Assembly: GCF_028640845.1 (NCBI RefSeq)
Contig: NC_080539.1
Location: 107,224,554-107,288,553 of the forward strand
Origin: Ahaetulla prasina
Taxonomy: Eukaryota > Chordata > Lepidosauria > Squamata > Colubridae
DNA length: 64,000 nucleotides
Direction of reading: 5' to 3'
Part shown: positions 44,566-56,513 of the stretch, piece by piece
How the letters are laid out: every line of letters starts with the position of its first letter
How positions within the stretch are numbered: position 1 is the stretch's first letter
Notes under the pieces: model-generated
What the model was told of the DNA's origin: nothing
Databases searched by the model: none
Seen by the model: only the letters and a program-made list of their open reading frames with translations
Program-made: the position numbers and the translations under genes

Positions 44566-44704
44566 GCCGCTGGTCTACTTCCCAAGGAGTCGTCCTAACA
44601 GCGTATCATCCCAGCAGCAGTAGCCGCCGACGCCGCGGCGACGAGGACGGCCAAGAGGCGCCGGGAGCCGATGCCGAGGAAAATGCCGAGGCGTCCCCCT
44701 TAAG
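44562..44704 (+). CDS. ARHGAP18: ARHGAP18 exon 1 (coding start)
   Basis: ATG at 44562 has A at -3. The frame reads MSRWSTSQGVVLTAYHPSSS and then a low-complexity R/E/D/A-rich stretch to SPL, leaving 2 nt at TTAAG/gtaagg (GT at 44705). The SQGVVLTAYHPS block is the conserved N-terminus of ARHGAP18, a Rho GTPase-activating protein acting in the cytoplasm and at the cell cortex. Its RhoGAP domain is encoded by later exons beyond this window. The first 18 residues are conserved, while the rest of the exon (RRRRGDEDGQEA...) looks lineage-specific. The start was chosen over upstream ATGs because only this frame gives the family N-terminus and meets a donor. TMEM244 upstream on the same strand matches the human gene order. 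Confidence 0.92.
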
Positions 44705-46199
44705 GTAAGGGCTGGAGCTCCCACGCGATCTCGCTTGAAAAGGGGAAGACTGCTAGCCGGGCGTCCGGGTGGCGTAAAACCCGGGGCTCGCCTACCTGTT
44801 GACGTAGGCGGGCTGCTCGGAGCCAGGTACGACGGACTTAGCCGCGGTGTACCGTGAATCATATGACCAAAGTTTAAATGTCAGAAGAAAGTTGGAAGAG
44901 CAACCTTGAGGGTTGGTGCTGCTGCTGGACCGTGTAGGCGAGCGTGCAACAAATGTGCGTTGGCAATAGCCTCTGCCCTGTTGCTTACTAAATAATATTG
45001 CATGCAGAAGTAACTCGTAATCAAACACGCTAAACCGCCTTCTCAGATGGTCTGCGGGCCAGAAAGCTTTTTTTGGCACCGAAAATGAGGCAGCTGAGGA
45101 AGCTTTGGGTTCGCATGTGTTGGCAACAGCCGGCTTAACACATTCTTTCTCTGTTCGATAGTTAACCCCCAAGGCCTCATGCCGAGTGTTTCCAGATGTA
45201 TTTCCCCCCACTTATATTAAAGTAATTCTACACACCACAAAATAGTTTCCTGTAATCAAAGGGATTCAGCAATATAGCGGGTGAGCAAGTATTAGGAGTG
45301 TGTGCTAGTCTACTCCTTTTCTCCCCACAGGGTAAAAAAGCAATTTCCTAGATTACATTAAAATGCAATTTAGTTGTATCAAAAAGTTAAATAAGATTCC
45401 TTTTAAAGTGCAAGCGTTATTTTTTTTTTACCCAATAGCATGACTTATAGGCTGTCTCTTAAAATCCCTTTCACATAGATTTCAGAGGTGCAGTAGACTT
45501 TCTTGGTATGTGTACTTTGCTTTACACACGCCCCTCCCCCTGCCACCTTATTTCTCCATAATGATCTCAGTTTTTTTCTTTCTTCCTGTCTCTGAATTGA
45601 TAGTGTATGAAAAATACTGATTCTGTAAGTTTTGTTCAGAAAAAAAAAACTTGCTTCAGAGACAGATAAATTAATCCAGTTGTTGCAAGACATTTGGGTG
45701 GAAAAAGGCTGGCATGATTCATTTGTTGTCAGGACTGGGATATAATCAGTTCTGTTACAGAGAGTTAGTTTGTTCTCTGCGTAATATTGGTACTGTGCAA
45801 TGTTCCGTATTTCTTTAAGCTTAAAAAAGATGGACTTGATACGAAGTTGTTTATTCCAGTTTAGCTGTCATCTTTGAATGATGCCTGCAGAAGAGCTAGA
45901 AAAGTATAGAATCAGATCTGGATTGACAGATATGAAGGTCTGATTACAATTGACTCCAGAATTTCTGCCATATAGCATTATGGTTGTTGTGAAGGTCACC
46001 ACGTAACCTGACTCAATTTTACAATTGTTTTTACAATGGTCGTGAAGTGAATCACAGGACGTTAAGCAAATCACATGATTATGAAAGAAATCCATTGTTC
46101 CAGACGGATGTTGTTTGCCAGAAATTGGCAAAAAAATAATAATGCTAGAAACTGGCAAAAACACAGCAAAGTGCAGCCGTGTGATTGTGGGACATTGCA

Positions 46200-46385
46200 A
46201 CCAGGCACTTGGCTGGAAAGCAGGAGACCATGAGTTCTAGTCCCACTTAGGCACAAATAACTGGGTGCCTTGGACCTTTCTCTCCATCCCAGGAAGGAAG
46301 CAGTGGGAAACCATTTCTGAAAACACCTTGCCAAGAAAATTGCAGGGACTTGTCCAGGCAGTCACCAGAAGTCAATAATGATTTG
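46200..46385 (+). mobile_element. tRNA-related SINE, diverged
   Basis: GCACTTGGCTGGAAAGCAGG, GAGACCATGAGTTCTAGTCC, AAGCAGTGGGAAACCATTTC, CCTTGCCAAGAAAATTGCAG and TTGTCCAGGCAGTC form a recognisable old squamate SINE. The box B-like part is GAGTTCTAGTCC. Confidence 0.6.
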
Positions 46386-49300
46386 AAGACATCCAAAATG
46401 AAATAATATATATATAAGGCCGGAATTGTATACTTTTAAAGCTTTTTAAAGATATTTCTTATTTGAAGCTACTCCCATATAATTCCTTTATTTTTATGGC
46501 ATAAACGAATACTCAAACATATTCGAATTCTCTCAGTAAGTTTACTCTTTTATGTATTAGAAATAATGTGCATAGAGTCTGTACTGATGTAAAGCTAATA
46601 TAAAGGCTTTTCCAGTCATTTCATTGACTTTGTCATTCCCAAGACAGCATGAAGTTGGAAGACATTTACTTCAAGGATACTAAGCTATAATGGAAACAAT
46701 CTCAAAAAATACTTAAATATTTCCATATTTTCTTCTACATTATAACTGCAGATGTATATTTAAGACTGCCTCTAAAAATAAGTGGAGACATTGGCATGAG
46801 TCTTTTCAGTGCCTCAATAATTTTTCAGGAAAGGAATTATTTCTTTGTGGTATGGTTTTTTTCTGTTGTGTCCAACTTTTGGTTTGGAACCAGGATGGCA
46901 GTATGAAGGAAATGACTGATATACTTGATGAAGTCAGCATTTGCATTGTTAAGGAGAAATTTAGACCTGAGCATCCGTAACTCACAAGCTTGCCAAAGTA
47001 TAATATTCTTTAGGATAGGAAGGAAGTGAAGGATCCCAAATGCGCTCTTGAACTGCTGCCTACTGTTTTCCAAATTATCTTCCCACCCCAGATATAGATA
47101 ATTAGCTTCCATCCTTGAAACTTATTAGTTGTGGGTTCCATCTATCTCTTCTTACAAACTTGAGTTACAGCAAAGCAAGATGTCACTTTGATATAAAAAG
47201 TTGATGAAGCTCAAACTCTATATAAATGTGATATAAATGTGAATTTGAAGGAAGTTTGAAGAACCTACGTTCAGTCAAAAGGATCATGGGTTTTGAGGCA
47301 TTCTTCTGTATTTGCTGTTGCTATTACATTCAACCTGATTCAAAACATTTATGCAACAGAAAATGAAAACAAGCCCGGAAAGCAAAAATATATCTGATGA
47401 TAGCAATTGCAAATTATAGACTTAAGCTCCAAAAATAAATGATGGTATTGTGGTTTGATGTCCTGTGGAGTAGTAGAAGAGTTTAATATGATGTGGGTCC
47501 AAGAAAGAAGGATGTGCTGCATATTTTGTCTTTTAATGGCAAGGGACATTCTCAGGAGTTATTCGGATCTGAAAATAGTATAGATGTTTTTCTCCTTTTT
47601 CCCTAAAACATTAGAACTCATTTTATTTAGTAAAGGGCTTGTCAATCACAAATTTCTGAGTATCTTGCCTAGTTTGGTGAGACTAATGTTCATTCTTGTA
47701 CATGGAACAGTTCAAGTTCTCTATATTTCTTCAAGATAGTCTTTTGTTTTGCAGTTGCCCTGTCCCAGACACAGGATGTTATGATTGGTCTTCCCTCTGT
47801 TCCTTTCCTCTGTGTCCTCTTCAATTTTCCCGTCTCTTGTTCTTTCTGTAAAAAAATAGATAGGAAAATGTAAGCTGCACATTACTTGTTGATTGGAAAG
47901 AGCTAACCATTTGGAAGCATCAGTGGTCTTGGCAAAAAACAAAAACAACTAGGTAGCCCATGACCCATTGAATCATTGTTTCAGAGATATTTCCTTACCA
48001 GCTTCCTCACTGCCTCCAACAATGACAGAACTGCTAAGGTACTGCCTTCATTCTAAAAGTATAGCACAATCAAACATCAGCACAGGAAATGTTTTATGAC
48101 ATGTTGTTTTATGTTATAAGCTGTTTTATGATAATGTTATATCATAAAATGTTTTCAAAATTTGCCAAATTTCAATTCCCTGAGAAGCATGGATCCAGAT
48201 TTTGGACCCATTCTATAAATTAGCACATTTGAGATATCTTGGTTCAAAAATTGTTATCCTAACGATGCACCATTTTCCCAGTTAAAGGTTATGGGAACTA
48301 AAGTTTTAGTAGTGTATAGATAAGATGCTTGGAAAAATTAAAAACTTTCTCTTAATCTTTTCCCCCTTCCCCCCCGAAAGTTACAGTACCTATTCATCTT
48401 TCAGTAATGATCAGATAAGGAAATAAAGGTTACAATAAAAAAGTAATAGATATATAACAAAAATAGAAACTATGAAATTTTCATGCTGAAGGATTCTTAA
48501 TAAGTCCTTTACAATTATAACAGGAGCATTCTCTGATTAACTTTTGCCATTATTTTTATTGTTATGTTTGATGAATTTAATAATACATTACTTAGTTTAA
48601 TTACATTTAGATTTTATTATTTTAATTATTGTAGTTTATTAAAGATGTTTTTAATTATTACATTACAAATTTTTAGTGGCTAATTGTAAATCACTTTGAA
48701 TCCATTTGGGAGTATATATAGATAAATAAAGAAATAAATGTTGCTTAATGTGACAGTGTGGGATACAAAATCAATTTAATTTTTCTAGTTAAAACCTTTA
48801 AATCTATTTTCTCTTTTCCTCTCTATTCCTCTGTCCTTCCTTTGTTTAGCAGTTAACTTTAGATTGTAAGTGTCTTGGACCGGGATCTGGCATCTTATAA
48901 TTTTAAAAATCTTGTGCATGTGGGTGACTTTATATAATAAAAGATACGTAAAAGTGACAGTGAAATGGTCTAATGAATGGTTTTTCAAAGTGTATTCCAT
49001 GTAACCCTAGAGAGTCTGTGAGATACTAAAGGGGAAAAAAATCCCCACGTTCTAAGTTTCTATTACTAGAACTTGCTTTCTTATCAATAGTTTTTTGCTT
49101 AAATGTGTCATAGATGGGACCTTAATTTCATGAGAAAAGATTCATTGTCTTGTTATAAATATGACTGTAGGAGAAGAGCAGGCAGAGCTGGGGGAGGGGC
49201 AGAGTTAAACGAGTCATCAACCTAGAGTCATTATGTTCTCACAAATAGTCTAAGGCTAAGCCAACCCCTCTTGATTTCTGTTGACCTTTATCTCATGCCA

Positions 49301-49645
49301 ATTTAGTATTGAACTTTAGTTGAGTAGGTTCTTGCGTATAGGCTTGAGCAATAAACCTTCTGAATTGAGACTTAAAGTATGGTCCTGATTCTTTGTGCCC
49401 AACAGTGGCAGCTATTATGTCTGCCCCAGCTTTTTTTCCAAAGAGGAAATACCAGGATGAGACCAAAGATCCAGGGCTCATATGAAAGTGACGTGAAGAT
49501 TAAAATGAAACCAGCCCATGGAATCTTTGGATTCAGTCTCTGATAAATGATGTAAAAGCCCCAAACAGTCCTACTGCTGCTAATTGGAGGAATAAAGAGT
49601 TGAATGGGAGAGGACTTCCAGATTGTAGAATTGGTCTCCCTAAGA

Positions 49646-50032
49646 TAGGAGTCAGCAACCCCTGGAGCCGCATGTGGCTCTGGAGCCACATGTGGCTCTT
49701 TTATCCCTCTGCTGTGGCTCCCTGTTGCTGGTCAGCTCCTCAGTTGATAGGGTTTTTGGTTAGGATAGGTAGAGGAAAAAGGACTCCGCACTAGGAGTAG
49801 ACTCTATGGTGGGGGAACTGGACTTCCAGTTGGCAAAGGAAAACGGATGCCACACTAGGAGCAGACTCTATGGTGGGGGAACTGGATTTCGGGTCGGTAG
49901 AGGAAAAAGGACGCCACACTAGGAGGAGACTATGGTGGGGGAACCGGACTTCCGGTCGGCTCCAGAATTGATTGGGGGGCTTCCAGTTAGGACCTTTGTG
50001 GCTCTTTGAGTGTTTAAGGTTGCCAACCCCTG
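49646..50032. mobile_element. hAT element with three internal 64-bp repeats
   Basis: The ends TAGGAGTCAGCAACCCC and GGTTGCCAACCCCTG are inverted repeats. Perfect duplications CCCTAAGA lie at 49638-49645 and 50033-50040. Inside, three tandem units start at 49768, 49832 and 49896 (64, 64, 62 bp), each with AGGAAAA, CACTAGGAG and ACT...ATGGTGGGGGAAC. Confidence 0.93.
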
Positions 50033-52929
50033 CCCTAAGAGAAATACCTCTCCAGGGATCAGAACCATGATGAGTTATAATTGAACATATATCTGATATA
50101 TCTGCTGCTTTATATTATAAGGCAGTGTTAGAGCCTGAGATCGTGCATTTCAGCCTGTTTAGCATTATATGGACCATTACTTTTTTTTTCTGGGATACAT
50201 GAACCCTGACCACTTTTCTCTTTTATTTATTCATTTGATTTATATAACTGGCCACCTCACTTTGAGATGAGACTTACAATAAAATTAATCAAATTAATAA
50301 GATTCAGTATGATGTTTCTTGCTTTGGGATCCACAGACTGGTTTGAATATTGTTTTGTCTGTAGAGTTTCTATAGGATTTGCTTAAAACTATATTCATTT
50401 TCTGAACATTCATTTTGGATCCCTACACTTGCATGGGGCAGAAGAGGAACTAAAGGAAAGTTTGTACAATGCAAGGATCATAGTATAATCTTTGAGAAGG
50501 AAACCTCCCACCTCTCTCTCAGTGAAACTTAAGAAAGTGCATTGCAAAGCAGTATGATTGGTTGTGGAGTGATATTTACTAAACAGGTTTTCCTGGGTCT
50601 TTTCTCTTACAAAGAGTGGTATCAAAAGCTGTTGTTTTACATTACTGTTTGAAAATATGCAAATGTAATATAACTTTCTGCATTGAAAAGGGCAAACAAT
50701 ACTGATTAACTTTGTTTTGGAATAGATATTAGTGAATATGGGAAGCTATATATTTTAAAAAGCATTGTTCCCTCTTCTGAGAATTTTAAAATAGTTATCA
50801 CCAAAAGAGTACATTTGTTCCTTCCTGCAACAAAGCAAATCTGTTTCCTCTAAACAACAATGACTTCCTCATCCTCAGGAAATAAGGTACAGATTTTCAT
50901 AAGCATCTATGATATGGCAGGAACAGTGGTAATGTAAATAACTGGAAAATGCATTCAGTCACATTCAGTCATAGTAGAAAGATTATATGGAACTATTAGA
51001 ATCCTATGCTTGTGTTATTCAAAAGTGTGCAAGGAGACATGCAGGAAGGTATCATTTTTATTCACTAAATTGATTTATGTGTGTAATTATTAAGTGATGT
51101 CTGTGAACAGATGACTCCATCTATTAGCTTAAGGTACACAACTTCTCATAATTAGAGAGTAAATAATGCATGTTTCACATCAACCGGTATAAGAGTCCAT
51201 ATACTCTTATATGGACTTTGCATGAAAGTCCTGGAATATAAGTGAGTAACATTATATATTGGGTTTGGAATTTAAATATTTTTGACTTCTGAGAGCTATG
51301 AAGTGAGGTGGACAATTTCAACTGTGTGTGTGTGTATATATTTGTTTTAATACAAAATAGGTTTAGAGCTCACATGCTGTTCATGAGCTGAGGGTTGCTC
51401 ACTTCCAATGTATAGAGGGAATGTTTCTGCACATTTATTATACAGTATATACTTTTTCAGGAATAAAGAGCTGTCCTGAATTAATTTGGCATAATGGCTT
51501 TGCCCAGTGTTTGTCATCTAGTGAAGTTTTGGGTCTCTTGTCATTAATATTCTGAGCTCAGGAATTAGTGCTTAGTTGTGCACATCAGGAACTGGCAGAG
51601 CACCAAAGCTTATATATTCATGGCCTTGATCTGAAAAGTTAAAATGTGCAATTAATGGCTGAAGATTTTATACTGTATATATGTATATGAAAATTTTGAT
51701 GTCTTTCCATTGTATCCAAACATTTTCACTATTAACACCATTTGCAAAAATATAAAAAATGTAGTGTATAGTTGTAATTTTTAATTTGTAATTCTATAGT
51801 TCCTTATAGAAACCATGTCAGAATTATAAATCTTAATCCTAAAGGAATATGGTGTGTCTAAGCAAATCAGTTCAAAAATCTGGTCTATGTATTCAGGGAA
51901 GAGGTTTCTAAAGAAAATCTATCCTTTTTGTGTTTCTTTAAACACTGATACCTGAGTTTGCACTGAAACTATTTGCAGAATTCCGGAAAGAAGTGTGACT
52001 AATGAGATTAGACTTTGTTTACCACGTTTAATAAAAGAGAAAGGGATTATTTCTTGTTTTCATTAAGCAATTTTTGGTAGATCAAGCACATCGCCAATAA
52101 TAACTTCTTTCATATCATTTGTTTTGGCTGGTAAGGAGAGATATAAGAGACGTGCCAATGACAAGCCTCAAGAGAAATTTCATATATAGATAGCAAACAA
52201 ATCAGGAGAGTTTCTCTAATGGCGAAATCAATTAAAATATTCATTTTCTGAGTTATTTGTCTTTCAATATATGTATTATGTATATATGTATCTCTTCATT
52301 TAATAGTGTTAAGGCATTCAGTAAATTTTAGGAATTCATAGATTTGAAATTGGGTATTCTTCACTATTTCTCCCTTGATATCCATTTGCAGTAAGTCTTA
52401 TTCAATCTTGTGTTCTTCAAATATTTGAAGAATAACATTCCAGTACCTATACAGGACATCACATTGGGAAAGGGTAATGTGTACATATGCCGGTAGAGCA
52501 ATATCCTTTTATGAACAGTAATTAATATTTTTGAAATACTCAGACTGTAATCTAGAATAAATGAAGCATGTCCAAAAGGATTGAATTTATTTTGCCCCTT
52601 GGGAAAATAGACATGCTGCAGCTGCACTTTCCCAGTGCCCCATATACGCACACTTCAAAACCACAATTAATAGTCAAATGCTTTCATCTTAATTAAGGCA
52701 ATAATTTCCATTATTGGCCTATGTTTTTGGTTTTTTTTGTAGGATGAGGAGGAAATTGAGATCACATCTTTCAGAAGTAGAACATTTTACATTTACAGAA
52801 TACTCTTAACTTTTTCAGTGGTAGAAAACCAGGGGCCTTACTACAAAGGCCCTGGACCGTAACTGATTCTTGATCCTTTGAGGGATACTTCTGTCAACTA
52901 AGCAAAAGATCTGAATGGGAAGGAATAAT

Positions 52930-53297
52930 CCTTGATTTAGGAATGTTTAACAGCAGTTCAAAGTTAGGATGGCCTCAGAAATAGTGACATATGACCATTC
53001 AAGTTAATGATCATTTCACTATCCCTGCTGTCACGGGATCACAATTTGGCTGCTTGGCAAACCGCATTTACAACAATTGCAGTATCTTGCATTTACGTAA
53101 TAAAAATTTGCAACCTTCCTAGCCGAGTTCTAACAAGCAATGTCAATTGGGGAATCTAGATTTGCTTAATGACCATGGTTTTTTGCTCAACTGTGGTAAA
53201 AATGGTAATCTGGTCTGATCATGTACTCACTTAATGATTGCATCACTTCACAACCAAAATTCCAATCCCAATTGTGGTCATAAGTTGATGACTATAT
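52930..53297 (+). repeat. Decayed copy of the 42571 mariner-like family
   Basis: GATCATTTCACTATCCC, AAGCAATGTCAATTGGGGAA, and the right end GTGGTCATAAGTTGATGACT match the better copy at 42571-42962 in order. Confidence 0.5.
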
Positions 53298-53504
53298 ATT
53301 TATCAGTCAGTCACCAAAAGTCAGTTTATAGATGGATTGATATAGTTTGTAATCCAGTGATCCAAATTCAAATATTTCAGGCTGAACTGGATTGTCCTAG
53401 TTTATTCTGATTTTTGCCATGGTTTTAAGAATGAAACATCATGTTTCATTCTTGTCTTGTTAATGATTATCCCACGATTGTGTGAAGCTGTGGCTGCTTT
53501 AATG

Positions 53505-53596
53505 ATTTGAAAGGACTAGTCTGGTAACAAAATGTCTGCAAGCGAGCAACCAAGCTCAGAGAGCATCAAAGATTCCCCAATTCAACGCTGAGCTAC
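53505..53596 (+). mobile_element. Penelope-like terminal fragment (29655 family)
   Basis: CTGGTAACAAAATGTCTGCA and CAACCAAGCTCAGAGAGCAT are the right half of the arm seen at 29655-29870. The CTGATGA box is degraded here. It abuts the BovB fragment at 53596. Confidence 0.5.
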
Positions 53597-54140
53597 TGAT
53601 TTTTGTTGTTAGTTGCGAAGTCGTGTCCGACCCATCGCGACCCCTTGGACAACGTTCCTCCAGACCTTCCTGTCCTCTACCATCCTCTGGAGTCCATTTA
53701 AACTCATGCCTACTGCTTCAGTGACTCCATCCAGCCACCTCATTCTCTGTCGTCACCTTCTTCTTTTGCCCTCAATCTTTCCCAGCATTAGGCTCTTCTC
53801 CAGTGAGTCCTTCCTTCTCATTAGGTGACCAAAATATTTCAGTTTCATCTTCAGGGTTGATCTCCTCTAGGACTGACTTGTTTGTTTACCTTGTAGTCCA
53901 AGGGACTCGCAGGAGTCTTCTCCAGCACCAGAGTTCAAAGGCCTTGATTCTTTGGCGCTCAGCCTTTCTTATGGTCCAGCCTTCACAGCCATACATTGCA
54001 ACTGGGAAAACCATAGCCTTAACTATACGCACTTTTGTTGGCAGGGTGATGTCTCTGCTTTTTAATACGCTGTCTAGATTTGCCATAGCTTTCCTCCCCA
54101 GGAGCAAGTGTCTTTTAATTTCTTGGCTGCAGTCCTAGTC
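53596..54140 (-). mobile_element. RTE-BovB LINE 3' fragment, longer, internally deleted
   Basis: The minus frame MLLGRKAMANLDSVLKSRDI, VFPVAMYGCEGWTIRKAERQ and AFELWCWRRLLRVPWTTR is the region just upstream of the BovB C-terminus. The C-terminal block and the CAACAAAAATC-type end follow at 53600-53860. About 23 bp are missing near 53850 relative to the copy at 12034 (the GATCTGGCCTTC segment), breaking the frame. Confidence 0.95.
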
Positions 54141-54637
54141 TCTTCTATTGATTTGAAACGAAACCTTTTGTATGCATTCCCATGCACATCAAAATATCTC
54201 TTCTGGAAAATTTGCACAGCTTCAAGATAGTGGGTTTGTTTCTGCTGTTTTTACTGAATCGATCAGCTACTTTCAGCACTATAAATTGTGGCATTCTTCT
54301 GGACCATCTAGCTAGAGAGAGATTGAAAAGCCTAGTTCGTGGTATCTGGAGAACAGATTCTGATATTTGTGCTGAGGACTTTGTATCTTAATTTATGGCA
54401 TCCCACAATATTTAATTAAGTACTGGGATAGATCATCAGGTGGTAGAGAGGGTTGGTGTTTGTATGTAGATGGCTTTGCTACCTCTGTCTTGAAAACATG
54501 GTCATATGTGTTGTCCATGTTTTAGTAAGGGCTTAGGTGAAGATAAACTGGATAAAACCATTCCTCCAGATTTTCAAGAGATAGATGTGGCCAGGAGTTT
54601 TTATGACCAGTTGTATCTGGCAATCAGCACACAACTA

Positions 54638-55010
54638 CCGTATATACTCGAGTATAAGCTGAGTTTTTCAGCACGTTTTTTGTGCTGAAAAACGTCCCCT
54701 CGGCTTATACTCGAGTATATACGGCTTATACTTGAGTTTTTTTTCTTCTTCTTTTTTTCACATTATACCGGATGGTGCAAACTTCGCGGGCTTTTGCATT
54801 AGCACGGGGAAGCCCTGCCGGTGCAGTGAGAGGGCGGGGCGGGGGAGCCGCCAGCCTTCTCGGCTGAGGGAGGGAGGCTTTCCCTGACCGGTAGCTGCCT
54901 CATTTCCCTCCCTCGGCTTATACTCGAGTCCCCAGTTTACCCCAGTTTTTTGGGGTAAAATTGGGGACCTCGGCTTATACTCGGATCGGCTTATATTCGA
55001 GTATATACGG
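54638..55010. mobile_element. Mariner-like MITE with TA duplication and inner hairpin
   Basis: The ends CCGTATATACTCGAGTATAA and its near complement (TATTCGAGTATATACGG) are bounded by TA at 54636-54637 and 55011-55012. An inner complete hairpin, 54638-54724, has the same ends plus a small stem (TTTTTCAGCACG / GTGCTGAAAAA). The GC-rich middle (54780-54900) mimics a CpG island but belongs to the element. Confidence 0.75.
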
Positions 55011-55675
55011 TACTCCTGAATTGATTTACTAAATTTTGCTGCACAGGAATACTACTTACTACTGGTATATAGTAAAATTTTCACTGATACAAAAGGGTGT
55101 TGATGGTACAAGGTGTTGATCATTAAAGCTTTAAATTATGCTTTTTAGGATACTTAAAGGATGGCCATCCCTTATATGATTTGCCCACAGTTGAATTAAC
55201 ATATTTTCCATTTTGACAATCCAACGTTACAGATTTTGGGGCAACAGAAATGTATGTATGAAACTCTCGTTCATATATTAGCCACATCTCAACCTTGGAG
55301 TAGCATGTGATGCTAGTAGTTACGTTGTACTGTTCAGTTTTGGTTCTTCTATTTTTTAAAATCCTCTTCTAATTCTGGGTTTTATTGCACTAAATTTTAA
55401 CTAATTATGACATTTCTATTGATTGTAATAGTTTAATATTTTTTCATCTATTTCATATTACATTTTAAAATTTACTTCTTTGGAGATTGCAACATGAAAA
55501 TCCTTTATTATTTAGTACAGTTACTTATTTACTGTACAATAAGCTAATTATAAAACACATTTTGTCTGTTCTCCCCCTCCCCTCAAGTTTAAGGTGTATA
55601 GTTTATTGCTTTGTAATTCTAGTTCTAATAAAGTAATACCTTCCTTGAATTATTATCAACTCATATTGACTTCAT

Positions 55676-55752
55676 GAGCATGAAGCTGGCTGGGGAATTC
55701 TGGGAATTGAAGTCTGCCAGACTTAAAGTTGCCAAGGTTGGAGACCCCTGTT
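55676..55752. mobile_element. hAT fragment related to the palindromic MITE
   Basis: GAATTCTGGGAATTGAAGTC and AAGTTGCCAAGGTTGGAGAC followed by CCCTG match one arm of a common squamate hAT MITE that shares the arm of the element at 20036. Confidence 0.65.
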
Positions 55753-56481
55753 TTAAACAACAGTATAGAAGTGTTTTGCCATGTCTTTCTTCTAGGCTTT
55801 CTTCAACTTTCCAATTTAGTCTGCAAGTGTTCCTAGCAATCTTTCATCCAGGTAGCCCAACCTTGCTTAGCTTTTTGAGGTCACAAAGGTTCAGATATAG
55901 ATTAATATCCAATTTTTTCTCTCCCCCACCCCCCACTACAGTTGTGTCTTTTAGACCAGATGCCTTTCGGCAGAGACTGCCCTATTGATCTTTATAAGTT
56001 ACTGTGGGAGCATTTTTGAATGAAATGCAGGATACAAATTGTTAGTGATTGCTATTGTTACCTTAGAGTCAGGGGATTACAAGGTCATAAAAAAGGGTGT
56101 TTTATTGTAATCTTATAACCCCACTCTTTATATGTAGTAAACTGCATATGCAGTGATGCTTTTAGTACTCACCTCTCTACCTTTGAAAGCTAGAGAAGAT
56201 TTTTTGTTAGCTTCTGTTCAAGTGGATTTGTTCAGAAAATAAAAATAGTTGAATAAGTCTTTTATTTCTTTATTAAAACCAGTGTAAATGGATATGGTAT
56301 TTGTCTATTAGGAATTTTTTTTAGTACCAAAAGATACAGTGTACATTTGCATATTCAACAGATCTGATTTGCAAGAAGAGATGCAAATTGGATGCCCACA
56401 TAGTAGCAGATGCAAATTCATATATCATGCTTTCTACATAGTGCTTTTCTACATTCTTTTCTGAGTGTGTGATCACAATTT

Positions 56482-56513
56482 AGAGAGAGAGAGGGAGGGA
56501 GGGAGGGAGGGAG
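56482..56513 (+). repeat. (GA)n-(GGGA)n
   Basis: A short AG run passes into about five GGGA units. Confidence 0.9.

Larger units (their letters stand above)
44285..44861 (+). promoter_or_regulatory. ARHGAP18: ARHGAP18 CpG-island promoter and 5' UTR
   Basis: CpG-rich sequence surrounds exon 1. A GC box (GGGCGGGG, about 44340) and an inverted CCAAT motif (CTCATTGGAGG, about 44410) precede the coding start; no TATA motif was seen. Upstream ATGs occur at 44525 and 44545. CpG density falls off sharply after about 44860, within intron 1. Confidence 0.78.

Noticed and set aside
46837..47112. 91-codon minus-strand frame
   Set aside because: Not recognised; no domain, splice sites or repeat match that I could name. 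Possibly an old transposon remnant, but unsupported.
54780..54900. GC-rich patch resembling a small CpG island
   Set aside because: It lies inside a MITE with matched ends and TA duplication.
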